Positions 53,005 to 60,815 of a stretch of DNA of 64,000 nt are shown here, one piece after another. Position numbers and translations under genes: made by a program. Source of the DNA: Nitrospira sp. KM1. GTDB lineage: Bacteria > Nitrospirota > Nitrospiria > Nitrospirales > Nitrospiraceae. The stretch lies in NCBI RefSeq assembly GCF_011405515.1, contig NZ_AP022671.1:62001-126000 (forward strand). The letters are read 5' to 3'. Within the stretch, counting starts at the first letter, position 1. Every line of letters starts with the position of its first letter. Under the pieces are notes generated by a model. It did no database searches, was not told where the DNA came from, and worked only from the letters and a program-made list of their open reading frames with translations.

Positions 53005-54000
53005 TTAGAATTGAATCAGATTGTCGGTTGTCGGAGCCGGCCCGGTGACAAGGCGGCAGATCGAACCCTCGTTCGTTTCACTGTCTCCAAAGAATGAGAC
53101 GACCAGGAGCTCGCCGATCTGGGCGTTCGGGAGCTGAACATTGAAGCCCGTTTGCGGGCTCTTGATCACCTTACCCGGAACCATCACCTTCAGATGATCG
53201 CCCGCGCGGAGCCCCTGCCGTTCGCCGCCCGAGATGATGACGTTGGTCCCTTCGACGCTGAGCACGTTCGTCGTCCATGGCTTGTCGGAGAGCTTATTGA
53301 TGAGTTTGTCGATGAGATTGACCACAGCGGCCGACAGGGCCTTGTCGCCAAGGGTAGAGTCAAAGGTCGCGCGATCCCCAAGTCCCAGAATCGTCGATTG
53401 ATCCAGCGTGGCGTCTCCCGCTCCATCGTCGCTGAAAAATGCGTGACCGGTCCGCGGGTCCACCAGTCGGGCATTCACTTTTGCGTGGGCGATCTGCTGC
53501 CTGGAACGCGAGAACATCTGCACTTCTCCAACGTCCTTACGACCAAACTCGGCAATGGAACCGAAGATCAACGCATCGACCCCGACAAGGTTCTTTTTGA
53601 ACTGGTCATGGCTCAACCCCATCAGCTCGCTTTCGGCCTCGAGTTTGTTGAGATCGGTGCGCTCCAGGACAATAAACTTTCCGGAGCGTGTCAGCTCTGT
53701 GGAGAGCATATCGGCGGCTTGTTTGCCCAGACGGTCAAAGTTCGGATCGCGATTGTAGGCCTCACCAAATAGGCTTGATGAGCCGCCTTTGGCTTCATTG
53801 GTGAACCGTGCGACTGCCACCTTGCGTTTCAGCAGGCGGGTCGACGAATTGACGCCGGCGGTCGTCGGGTTGACCGGAGCCTGGGCGGCAGGATTGGGGG
53901 AGGAAGGCCGTGAATCCACGACCTCGCGTTTATCGTAACTCGCACACCCGGTTATGAGAAGGAGGGAGGCACCAAGAGCCGCAATCTGTCTCATGAGCAC
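53005..54000 (-). CDS. CsgG/HfaB-type lipoprotein
   Basis: 331 residues. Lipobox LLLITGC; the CsgG domain shows KVAVARFTNEAKG, GKQAADMLSTELTRSGKFIVLERTDL read in parts, LVGVDALIFGSIAEFGRKD and KVNARLVDPRTGHAFFSDD. The C-terminal 90 residues form an added domain (VEGTNVIISGGERQGLRAGDHL). CsgG forms the nonameric curli secretion pore in E. coli, but relatives without curli genes occur in many phyla. No curli subunit gene is visible. It begins a four-gene operon of lipoproteins. Confidence 0.87.
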   Translation of the reverse strand: MLMRQIAALGASLLLITGCASYDKREVVDSRPSSPNPAAQAPVNPTTAGVNSSTRLLKRKVAVARFTNEAKGGSSSLFGEAYNRDPNFDRLGKQAADMLSTELTRSGKFIVLERTDLNKLEAESELMGLSHDQFKKNLVGVDALIFGSIAEFGRKDVGEVQMFSRSRQQIAHAKVNARLVDPRTGHAFFSDDGAGDATLDQSTILGLGDRATFDSTLGDKALSAAVVNLIDKLINKLSDKPWTTNVLSVEGTNVIISGGERQGLRAGDHLKVMVPGKVIKSPQTGFNVQLPNAQIGELLVVSFFGDSETNEGSICRLVTGPAPTTDNLIQF

Positions 54001-54203
54001 CTCATGGAGGTTTGAATCGACACGTGTAACTACAAAAGACGGTAACAGAAAGCATTGCGGTCAGCAAGGGACGTTCCGGAGAACTGGCGCCCATGGCCAG
54101 TCGGACCTGATGGGGATCGGCTTCAGATTTGTCCGCTTGCCACATGCGTGCGTGGAGCGTAATATCGGGCTCTCATCACAATACAAAGATGGAGGTGCTT
54201 GCT

Positions 54204-54980
54204 ATGGCTGCGCGCTCCACTTCATCATCCCAAAAATCCAGGCTTTCAATCGACCGAAGCATCGACTTGATGCGAAAACAGCTTGACGGTCTTGCGCCGT
54301 TTTTGCGCAAGGGGAAGCCGAATCGCAGTCTCGACGAATTCGACTTGGAAACGGAACGATTGATTGCGGATCTGCTCGGAGAAACGTCTTCGCTGTTGGA
54401 CGCCTACGAGTATGCCCAGTGGGGTGAAGCGGCAGGTCTTGTGAACATGACGGAAGAAGCTCCGGAGAGCATTGGACTGGATAGCGAGCGGCAAAGTCTC
54501 TTTCAGCGAAGCCGCGTGCTTGAAAGTTGCGTGTCGGAGTTGGAAGCCAGACGCGCCAATGGATCCAAAGCACCGCAATCGGGCCGGCATCTGCTCACCG
54601 GTCCGCAAGTGGCTGAGCATATGTCGCCTGAATCGAGAAGCGTCTCGCAGACGGCCACGCTACGCGAAGCCGGAAAACTCATGGAGAAGTGGAAGACGGG
54701 GTCGCTCCTCGTGACGGACAATCAGACCTACGTAGGATTCATCACCGATTCTATGCTTGCACGGGATGTCGTGGCCAACGGACTCGATCCCAACACGACG
54801 CCGGTCTCATTCTGCGCCCGAAAGCCGCTGGTCGCCATTCATGGAGATCGTCCGCTGATTGAAGCGGTGCGCATGATGAAGGAGCAGGCCACCAGGCATT
54901 TGGCCGTTGTGCAGGACGGTTCCATTATCGGCGTCATTTCGGTCTCGAACATACTTCGCTATTATTCCGGCGTCGTATAA
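54204..54980 (+). CDS. CBS-domain protein
   Basis: From the ATG at 54204 (GGAGGTGC upstream) the protein has about 258 residues. The N-terminal half is helical (SIDRSIDLMRKQLDGLAPFL) and unknown. The C-terminal half holds two CBS motifs: VSQTATLREAGKLMEKWKTGS, LVTDNQTYVGFITDSMLARDV, and RPLIEAVRMMKEQATRHLAVVQ, IIGVISVSNILRYY. CBS pairs usually bind adenine nucleotides. It starts a run of same-strand genes toward 59.7 kb. Confidence 0.87.
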   Translation: MAARSTSSSQKSRLSIDRSIDLMRKQLDGLAPFLRKGKPNRSLDEFDLETERLIADLLGETSSLLDAYEYAQWGEAAGLVNMTEEAPESIGLDSERQSLFQRSRVLESCVSELEARRANGSKAPQSGRHLLTGPQVAEHMSPESRSVSQTATLREAGKLMEKWKTGSLLVTDNQTYVGFITDSMLARDVVANGLDPNTTPVSFCARKPLVAIHGDRPLIEAVRMMKEQATRHLAVVQDGSIIGVISVSNILRYYSGVV

Positions 54981-55020
54981 CCGACGCCGAGAACGGTTGC
55001 TACGCCTGTAGGAGGAAATC

Positions 55021-55380
55021 ATGGGACCAATGAAGACGGTTGTCAGAGACCAGGCTTTGTATGAGGCGAAATCCGGAAAACTCATCAAAGATGGATTCGC
55101 CGATTATCGGGAAGTCGAAGCGTATGTCAAACACCACTATCTCGCGTTGCCGGTGGTCGACAATGCGGGAAAGGCCTGGGTTCTCGACGACGGCCCCATT
55201 TACTGTCTGCACGGCAGCCAATATGAACTGTTGAACGATCAACGCGTCCATCTGTCGCGTTGTCCGGATTGCGGAGGAATGGGAATCCGGGCCGACGAAT
55301 TCGTCGTCGAGTCCGACTGTATTCGATGCACTCAATGTGGACATGAGTTTGATGCGAGATTGGAGATGATGGAGACCTGA
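55021..55380 (+). CDS. Zinc-ribbon protein
   Basis: 119 residues with two CxxC pairs: CPDCGG near residue 80 and CTQCGH near residue 102, spaced as in a zinc ribbon. A CLHG (about 60) and HHYLALPVVDN segment lie before. GTAGGAGGAA precedes the ATG. It follows the CBS gene by 40 bases and may be its operon partner. No catalytic motif is visible; it may be a nucleic-acid or protein binder. Confidence 0.75.
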   Translation: MGPMKTVVRDQALYEAKSGKLIKDGFADYREVEAYVKHHYLALPVVDNAGKAWVLDDGPIYCLHGSQYELLNDQRVHLSRCPDCGGMGIRADEFVVESDCIRCTQCGHEFDARLEMMET

Positions 55381-55537
55381 TCCATATTGTTGTATTGTCT
55401 CCATTCTGATCGGTAAGTTTGCTGCGGTTCCTCCATCGGAACGACGGTGGGCGGCCAGCGCCCGGCCGCTCCCAATCTATTTGATTAAGGCCACCGGCAA
55501 TCATACTCTCATGGGAGAGATCTCTTTGTAGGCGCCC

Positions 55538-56599
55538 ATGAAAGACGGAAAAGATCCCTCAAGCCACTGCTCCAGAACACTCCAGCGCCGGCAATTCCTG
55601 AAGATCCTCGGTGTGACCGGATCCGTACTGGCGTTGAATCCAGCGAGCGGGACGAGGAGCATGCTCGCGACAGCCGTTTCCCATGCGAGGCCGGCGCCGG
55701 GAGATATTCCGAAGCGCCCGCTTGGCCGCACCGGTATCGAGGTCTCCGTTCTCTGCTTTGGAGGCGCTCATTTGGGACGGATTCAGGACGAGTCGGAGGC
55801 CGTCAACCTTCTGCACCACGCGATCGATGCCGGTATCACGTTTCTCGACAATGCCTGGGAGTACAACGGGGGAAGATCGGAAGAATTGATGGGAAAGGGG
55901 CTTCAAGGACGCCGGCAACAGGTCATCCTCATGACGAAACTGTGTTCTCATGGACGTGACAAGAAGGTGGCTATGCGGCAACTCGAGGAATCCCTCCGCC
56001 GACTGAAAACCGATTATCTCGACCTGTGGCAAATCCATGAAGTCGTGTACGACGACGATCCCGACCGGCATTTCATGCCTGGCGGTGCCACCGATGCACT
56101 TTTTGAGGCCAAACGGCAGGGCAAAGTACGTTTCATCGGTTTTACAGGACACAAGCATCCCAAGATCCATCTCGACATGTTATCGCGGAACTTTCCGTTT
56201 GATACGTGCCAGATGCCGCTCAACACGTTCGACGGGTCGTACCGCAGTTTCGAGCATGACGTCCTGCCGGTGCTCAATGAACGCGGGATCGCACCAATCG
56301 GAATGAAAAGCCTGTCAGGAAACGCCGAACCCATTAAACAGGGAATTCTGACGCCGCAAGAAGCGATGCAATATGTGTTGAGTCTGCCGATCGCATCCCT
56401 CGTGAGCGGAATCGATTCTCACGACGTGTTGAAGCAGAACATCACGATCGCGCGACACTTTTCTCCGATGTCGACGGCTCAAATGGACGGTTTGCGGAAA
56501 CGTGTAGCGGCGTTCGCCATGGATGGGCGGTACGAGCTGTTCAAGAGCACGAATCGATACGATGGGCGTATCGGCAAGGAACAGCACGGGCTGGCCTAA
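55538..56599 (+). CDS. Exported aldo/keto reductase (Tat signal)
   Basis: 353 residues. The N terminus TLQRRQFLKILGVTGSVLAL has the twin-arginine motif RRQFLK, so export folded to the periplasm is likely. The aldo/keto reductase barrel follows: RPLGRTGIEVSVLCFGGAHLG, the catalytic Asp/Tyr in DNAWEYNGG, Lys in ILMTKLC and His in WQIHEV. NADPH is the expected cofactor, which is odd for a periplasmic protein. Signal and barrel are in one frame without interruption. Substrate unknown. Confidence 0.86.
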   Translation: MKDGKDPSSHCSRTLQRRQFLKILGVTGSVLALNPASGTRSMLATAVSHARPAPGDIPKRPLGRTGIEVSVLCFGGAHLGRIQDESEAVNLLHHAIDAGITFLDNAWEYNGGRSEELMGKGLQGRRQQVILMTKLCSHGRDKKVAMRQLEESLRRLKTDYLDLWQIHEVVYDDDPDRHFMPGGATDALFEAKRQGKVRFIGFTGHKHPKIHLDMLSRNFPFDTCQMPLNTFDGSYRSFEHDVLPVLNERGIAPIGMKSLSGNAEPIKQGILTPQEAMQYVLSLPIASLVSGIDSHDVLKQNITIARHFSPMSTAQMDGLRKRVAAFAMDGRYELFKSTNRYDGRIGKEQHGLA

Positions 56600-57134
56600 A
56601 ACCGACACGGGCTCCCATAAACACTGATTGGGAATAGATCAGAGCCGGTTGGATTTGCTGCAAGTCATCTTCTCAAGTCATCCTCTAATGTCGAATAGCT
56701 CGCCGCACGACCCCGGGATGTCGAACCCCTCTCACGATGACGTGCGAGACGTCGGTTGGTCCATTGGTCCCTTGCACATTGTAGTCTTTGATATTCGCGA
56801 ATCTGCCGGCGTGCGGAGCGCTTGTGTTGCACAGCCAGCAGTCCAGTCACATGAATTGCTGAGATTCGAACATCAGCGGAAGCGACTCGCACGAAAAGCG
56901 CAGGAATGAGAGGTATGCATCCTGCAAGACGGTCTGGACTGATGAAAACACAGTTCGATCGAGGAGTTAAAGATGCCTGGTTCTCCTGAATTCATATTCC
57001 TCCCCATCCCTGTTCCAGACTCATCTGCATGCCGGACAGAGATGTCCCAATGCTGTCACAAAACTTCGCGCTGCTGTTCTATGTGAACGGCGATCAATAG
57101 GCCTATTTCAATACAAAGTTCGGCTAGCAGACAT
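56600..57134. other. Long intergenic region before the second winged-helix-like gene
   Basis: About 535 bases between the reductase and 57172. The only sizeable frame (56628-56909) has no ribosome binding site and poor coding character. I see no terminator of note. It likely holds the promoter for the following group of small genes. Confidence 0.4.
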
Positions 57135-57150
57135 TCCGCAATATTGCGGA
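57135..57150. promoter_or_regulatory. Perfect 16-bp palindrome ahead of the second winged-helix-like gene
   Basis: TCCGCAATATTGCGGA is its own reverse complement and ends 21 bases before the ATG at 57172, next to the GGAGGAG ribosome binding site. It can act as a protein-binding site on DNA or as a short hairpin on mRNA that could affect translation. The TCCGCA/TGCGGA arms recur in the inverted repeats at 18776-18824, upstream of the paralogous gene, though in the opposite arm order. Confidence 0.5.
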
Positions 57151-57171
57151 GCATCACCAGGAGGAGATTCT

Positions 57172-57489
57172 ATGGCTGTCACTGCTCAGGCAGTTTCCTT
57201 GATGTCATTCTCGGATTGCTCAATCGATGAATGGCTTCTGAGCACCCTGCAGATGCGTGGGCCACAAACGCTCACTGACCTTAGCAACTCGATACCGGAC
57301 GCACAGAGAACACCACTGTTCCTGGCCGTAGACCGCCTCAGCCGCTCGGGAGACATTGTCGTCGGATGTCCGACCTGCGGCGATTACATGATTTCGGCGC
57401 GACACCAAGTCATTGCTAAAGGTGCAAGCAATCACAGTGCGCACGACGTCGAGCTGAACGGCTGCATAAAGGAGGATACCCGTGATTAG
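57172..57489 (+). CDS. Winged-helix-like small protein with CxxC, paralog of 18231-18473
   Basis: 105 residues. The core SIDEWLLSTLQMRGPQTL, DLSNSIPD and LFLAVDRLSRSGDIVVG parallels the gene at 18231-18473, with the shared VDRLSR-x-GD. Unlike that copy it carries CPTCGDYM after the wing, a possible metal or redox site, and a Cys in the tail. GGAGGAG lies 7 bases before the ATG. It overlaps the next gene by eight bases. The protein may be a small metal- or redox-responsive regulator; this is inference. Confidence 0.72.
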   Translation: MAVTAQAVSLMSFSDCSIDEWLLSTLQMRGPQTLTDLSNSIPDAQRTPLFLAVDRLSRSGDIVVGCPTCGDYMISARHQVIAKGASNHSAHDVELNGCIKEDTRD

Positions 57490-57922
57490 AAACGGTTCGC
57501 TCATTGCTTCTCACACGGATGAGATCCAACGTCCAGCGGCCTCGGTCATGGCCGAGCCCCACGACGAGGAACAATTCTGGGACCAAGCGGACCCGTATGG
57601 GCGGCCCGGACTTCTCGTTCTATCCTCGAGCTTCAAGATCCTGCATATCAATCCTGAGGCGGAAGAAATGCTGAGATTCCTATGCTCGGACGATTGCAGA
57701 CCAGACGATTGCGATTGGAGACCGATTCACCTGAAACGGCTGGCCGGCGAACTGCTGCGCCCGGTCCGTCTTCATGGCGTGGGAATTCCCGATCGCGCAG
57801 GCATTGCCTATGTCAGGATCGTCATCAGCATCGAGGAGGTCGTGCCTCGTTGTGCACCGTCCACCTGTTCGAGACCCACAAGTCACGGCCGTGAGGATCT
57901 GACGCACAAAACCGAGGGATGA
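57482..57922 (+). CDS. PAS-like domain protein
   Basis: 146 residues with the start of a PAS fold: RPGLLVLSSSFKILHINPEAEEMLRFL. Later parts include HLKRLAGELLRPVRLHGVGIPD and IAYVRIVISIEEV, which recall the beta strands of PAS-LuxR proteins. Beyond that the sequence (PRCAPSTCSRPTSHGRED) looks random and may result from a frameshift; another frame reads SLCTVHLFETHK. No output domain is present. AAGGAGGATA lies before the GTG start; translation is coupled to the preceding gene. It may sense a small ligand. Confidence 0.65.
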   Translation: MIRNGSLIASHTDEIQRPAASVMAEPHDEEQFWDQADPYGRPGLLVLSSSFKILHINPEAEEMLRFLCSDDCRPDDCDWRPIHLKRLAGELLRPVRLHGVGIPDRAGIAYVRIVISIEEVVPRCAPSTCSRPTSHGREDLTHKTEG

Positions 57923-57962
57923 AGTCTCATAAATTGAATAAGCACGTACGGGGGTAACCAAC

Positions 57963-58163
57963 ATGAGAAGCGGCCGCTCGAAGAGCACAAACCAGGAATG
58001 TCCGCATTGCCATCAGGATAAGCTAGTGCAGACGGGGATCTACTGGTGCTGCGGGGTATGTCGCTATGCCATTACGCATGCCGCTCTTCTCGTCGACTGC
58101 GGCGAGACAGTAGTGCGTGCCTCATACCATCGAGAGTCGCAGGGCGGTCTGAAGCCATCCTGA
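57963..58163 (+). CDS. Small zinc-ribbon protein, copy 1
   Basis: 66 residues with ECPHCHQDKLVQTGIYWCCG and VCRYAITHAALLVDC: CPHC and CCGVC supply four cysteines at zinc-ribbon spacing. A closely related segment lies at 59440-59540 in a second copy. The gene is part of a same-strand set of small genes. The fold suggests metal or nucleic-acid binding. A GGGGTAACCAAC leader precedes the ATG, with no strong ribosome binding site. Confidence 0.65.
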   Translation: MRSGRSKSTNQECPHCHQDKLVQTGIYWCCGVCRYAITHAALLVDCGETVVRASYHRESQGGLKPS

Positions 58164-58233
58164 TGACATCAACGACGGTCCATCCGATCATGGGTTTTTA
58201 CATGAGCGGTTGGGCATTGAAAGAGAGGGGCAC

Positions 58234-58800
58234 GTGATACGCATCGGAGACAAAGCGTTGACGTTTCGCTTTCCAGCCGTCGTCGACGGCGAAGTGTTCT
58301 ACGTCGATACTGAAAAACTCTTGGGACAGTGGGTCGTCCTCAGTTTTGTACCCGTTCTTGGAGAATCCGAGCGCGCGATTTGGAATCGGCAAGGGAAACA
58401 GTTGATCGCGCTGGGAGCGGCCCTGCTCGTGGTTCCATCCGAGGCCCGGGCTGTTCACCAGGCGCGGTTTCTTCGTGCAGGGCAAATGTACTTCACGATG
58501 GTCGGCGATCCGCTGGAACGGTTGCAGCGCCTCTACGGAGACCGGACCGCACAGTCAATGGGACGTGGGCGAACGTTTCTGATCGACCCGGAAGGGTTTG
58601 TTCGATTCCATCTTCTGCACACCGTTTCTGAGCGGGGCATGACTCTTTTGATTGAGCTGTTGCAGGCGCATCAAGCCTCGGAAACGCAATATCGATCCGC
58701 ATCCGCCGGGCGTTTACGTCAGGCGCAAGCATGCGGCCCACGACCCAGCACAACGAGCGGGAAGATTCGAGCGATGAGAAGAGACGTGTCAGTTTCATGA
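58234..58800 (+). CDS. Peroxiredoxin-fold protein lacking the catalytic cysteine
   Basis: 188 residues from the GTG at 58234 (GAGAGGGG upstream). Order and motifs match AhpC/TSA-type peroxiredoxins: ALTFRFPAVVDGEVFYVDT, GQWVVLSFVPVLGESERAIW at the place of the usual FYPxxFTFVCPT, then VVPSEARAVHQARFL, YGDRTAQSMGRGRTFLIDPEGFVRFH. No Cys is present in the active-site region; the only cysteine is near the C terminus (QACGPR). It cannot be a normal peroxidase. It may be a binding or regulatory variant. Confidence 0.7.
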   Translation: MIRIGDKALTFRFPAVVDGEVFYVDTEKLLGQWVVLSFVPVLGESERAIWNRQGKQLIALGAALLVVPSEARAVHQARFLRAGQMYFTMVGDPLERLQRLYGDRTAQSMGRGRTFLIDPEGFVRFHLLHTVSERGMTLLIELLQAHQASETQYRSASAGRLRQAQACGPRPSTTSGKIRAMRRDVSVS

Positions 58801-58810
58801 AGAATTTGCA

Positions 58811-58930
58811 ATGAGAATGATCGCCGAACATGTGGTGATCGCAGGAGAAGGGGCGCTGCTATTTGGGGCGGTGCTTTTTGTGCTGGCCATGCTTCGGGAC
58901 TTTTGGGGAGCACGAAGCGGAGATGAATGA
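58811..58930 (+). CDS. Small single-span membrane protein (39 aa)
   Basis: MRMIAEHVVIAGEGALLFGA leads into one hydrophobic helix (ALLFGAVLFVLAMLRDFW) and a short acidic tail. It starts 10 bases after the peroxiredoxin-fold gene, suggesting coupling. Upstream GAAGAATTTGCA is a weak ribosome binding site. Function unknown. Confidence 0.5.
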   Translation: MRMIAEHVVIAGEGALLFGAVLFVLAMLRDFWGARSGDE

Positions 58931-59157
58931 TGAACAGGAAACGATAGTGCCGTGGATCAAGGCGGTAACTGTTCATCTCACGGTCAACGGGAGGATACAA
59001 GGGGGACCTATGTCTATCGCCTGTTTGAATCAAGACAATTCATCGGATGTCAACGAGCCCGATTCTCAATGCTGTCCTCCGATGCTCTGCCTGGGAAGGC
59101 AGCGACGGCTCTGGTCGAGAGTATCCGAATATGTCTTTCATTCAACGGGAGGATGAC

Positions 59158-59331
59158 ATGACGGTGATTATCATCGGCATTGCGACGGTGACGGCTTTGG
59201 TGTGGGTCGTAGCGGCTAGTCTGGCAAACGAATCCGATGTCCGAAGACGTCTTGATGCTCGAGACAACCAGAGCGGAGGTGGCGAGGAGAAACGGCGCGT
59301 CGTCTATGACGAATCTCAACGAGCCGCATAA
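59158..59331 (+). CDS. Small membrane-anchored protein (57 aa)
   Basis: MTVIIIGIATVTALVWVVAA is a membrane span at the very start, followed by a charged soluble tail (SDVRRRLDARDNQSGGGEEK). GGGAGGAT lies 8 bases before the ATG at 59158. Longer frames upstream have no support. The topology suggests a signal-anchor with the tail in the cytoplasm or periplasm. No family is recognised. It overlaps the start of the second zinc-ribbon frame. Confidence 0.55.
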   Translation: MTVIIIGIATVTALVWVVAASLANESDVRRRLDARDNQSGGGEEKRRVVYDESQRAA

Positions 59332-59662
59332 GACGCAGAGGATTTGTCCGTCGATCCGCGCCCCACGGCGGTCTGGTCGGGCCGTGCTCCATTGGCGGCT
59401 CCGCAATTCGCGGGGGGATTCGGTGGGAATCCCATTCCCCCGCTGCAGCCAACATAGCCTGGTACAGATCGGGATCTACTGGTCCTGCGCAGCATGCCAG
59501 TATGCCATTAGTCAAGCGGCTCTCCTCATCGAATGCCAAGGAATATCCAGGCGTGCCGGATATTCTTCTCATCATCCCGAACGTCACGGCCGTGATGAAG
59601 CGGTCGCGAGCATACCCACCTGGCCAGGCTGGAAGGGCGGGCCTCGGCGGTCCTTGTGTTGA
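59306..59662 (+). CDS. Degenerate second copy of the small zinc-ribbon protein
   Basis: The frame reads through PFPRCSQHSLVQIGIYWSCA and ACQYAISQAALLIEC, clearly related to copy 1 at 57963. The first cysteine is replaced (FPRC versus CPHC), so one zinc ligand is lost. The N-terminal 45 residues (RAPRRSGRAVLHWRLRN) do not match copy 1, and the C-terminal 35 residues are Gly/Trp/Arg-rich. The DNA of the two copies is also alike (GGGATCTACTGGT-CTGCG). It may be a decaying duplicate. The start at 59306 overlaps the preceding gene and is unsure. Confidence 0.45.
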   Translation: MTNLNEPHKTQRICPSIRAPRRSGRAVLHWRLRNSRGDSVGIPFPRCSQHSLVQIGIYWSCAACQYAISQAALLIECQGISRRAGYSSHHPERHGRDEAVASIPTWPGWKGGPRRSLC

Positions 59663-59886
59663 TCTGCAAGCAGGGATCAGCACGAATTGCTGATTCTTCC
59701 GCAGTCGGCGCGGGTGTAACTCAGGAGATGGCTGAATCAACTCCAAAATCGTCAGTGGCATCGATTCTGCTCTTCTGACATTACCGACGGCACCTGTGAA
59801 CGCACGTCGACGAGGAAATCAGTGAGACGATTGCGACCAGTTCCCTCCGGTGCAGATCGTGTTCTGAAGAGCGGCGGAGCGACGGC

Positions 59887-60414
59887 ATGACGACCGAGGT
59901 CGCTCCGTCGGTCAGCCTCGCCCAGCTTCATGAGTCCAAACCCGACAGGGTTACGATCGTGGTCTTGAGCGGTGACCTGGACCGCGTGATGGCGTCCTTC
60001 ATCATCGCGACCGGTGCGGCGGCGATGGGGATGCACGTGACGATGTTTTTCACCTTTTGGGGCCTCAACGCCATCCGCCGAAAAGGAGCGGCAAGTGCGG
60101 CTCGTGATTGGCTGCGCCGCACGTTCGGCCTGTTGAACAAGGGCGGGGCTGGACGATTGCCGTTGTCGCGATTCCATTTCGGCGGGCTCGGCACAAGGAT
60201 GATGCACCGCGTGATGAAGCAGAACCGGATGCCGGGTGTACCGGAATTGCTGCAGACCGCGCAGGATCTCGGCGTGCAATTCATCGCCTGCACGACGACG
60301 ATGGGGTTGATGGGAATCACCAAAGACACGTTGATCGACGGCGTGGATCAGTTGGCCGGCGTCAGCACCTATCTAGCCGAGGCCAAGCAAGGCCGCGTGA
60401 ATCTCTTCATATAG
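59887..60414 (+). CDS. DsrE/DsrF/DrsH-like family protein
   Basis: 175 residues with the DsrE2-type pattern: VTIVVLSGDLDRVMASFIIA, MGMHVTMFFTFWGLNAIR, MPGVPELLQTAQDLGVQFIA and the cysteine in IACTTTMGLMGI. DsrE-like proteins carry sulfur as a persulfide between enzymes and often work with TusA, encoded next. A membrane-associating helix (FIIATGAAAMGM) is typical of the DsrE2 group. It opens the sulfur-related set at the right end of the window. Confidence 0.9.
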   Translation: MTTEVAPSVSLAQLHESKPDRVTIVVLSGDLDRVMASFIIATGAAAMGMHVTMFFTFWGLNAIRRKGAASAARDWLRRTFGLLNKGGAGRLPLSRFHFGGLGTRMMHRVMKQNRMPGVPELLQTAQDLGVQFIACTTTMGLMGITKDTLIDGVDQLAGVSTYLAEAKQGRVNLFI

Positions 60415-60497
60415 GTAAAGGTCGATGTCAGGGCTCAGGCTGAGATCGCTGTGGATTGCCGGGCCGCAATCTAACCTCAGCCTTCATGGAGTTGTTA

Positions 60498-60743
60498 ATG
60501 GCACAGGCCGATGTCACGCTCGACACCCTCGGACTTCTCTGTCCGATGCCGATCATTCTGACTGCGAGGAAGATCAAAGAGCTGGCCGTCGGGCAGGTAC
60601 TGGAAGTGGTTTCCGACGATGAAGGGATCAAGAGAGACATGCCGGCTTGGTGCCAGACGACCGGGCATGAGCTGGTGGGGCTTGAAGAGCAGATCGTCGC
60701 GAGCAAGCCGGCCTACAAGGCGTTCGTCAGAAAAGTCAGATGA
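60498..60743 (+). CDS. tusA: TusA family sulfurtransferase
   Basis: 81 residues, the usual TusA size. The sulfur-accepting cysteine is C15 in DTLGLLCPMPIILTARKIKEL, the exact TusA CPxP motif. The body VLEVVSDDEGIKRDMPAWCQ and LVGLEEQIV completes the fold. TusA relays persulfide sulfur in tRNA thiolation, molybdenum-cofactor or sulfur-oxidation pathways. It follows the DsrE-type gene by 83 bases, a pairing known from sulfur-oxidising and dissimilatory systems. A longer frame to 60456 lacks support. Confidence 0.92.
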   Translation: MAQADVTLDTLGLLCPMPIILTARKIKELAVGQVLEVVSDDEGIKRDMPAWCQTTGHELVGLEEQIVASKPAYKAFVRKVR

Positions 60744-60815
60744 GTCCGCGGCCCGCGGCAGCTCGGCTGCATTGTGAGGGTATCCCGGGCGCCAAGGGCA
60801 AGATGGGAGGGCTTG

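Noticed and set aside
56628-56909. 94-codon plus-strand frame after the aldo/keto reductase
   Set aside because: No ribosome binding site, no recognisable motif and weak codon bias.
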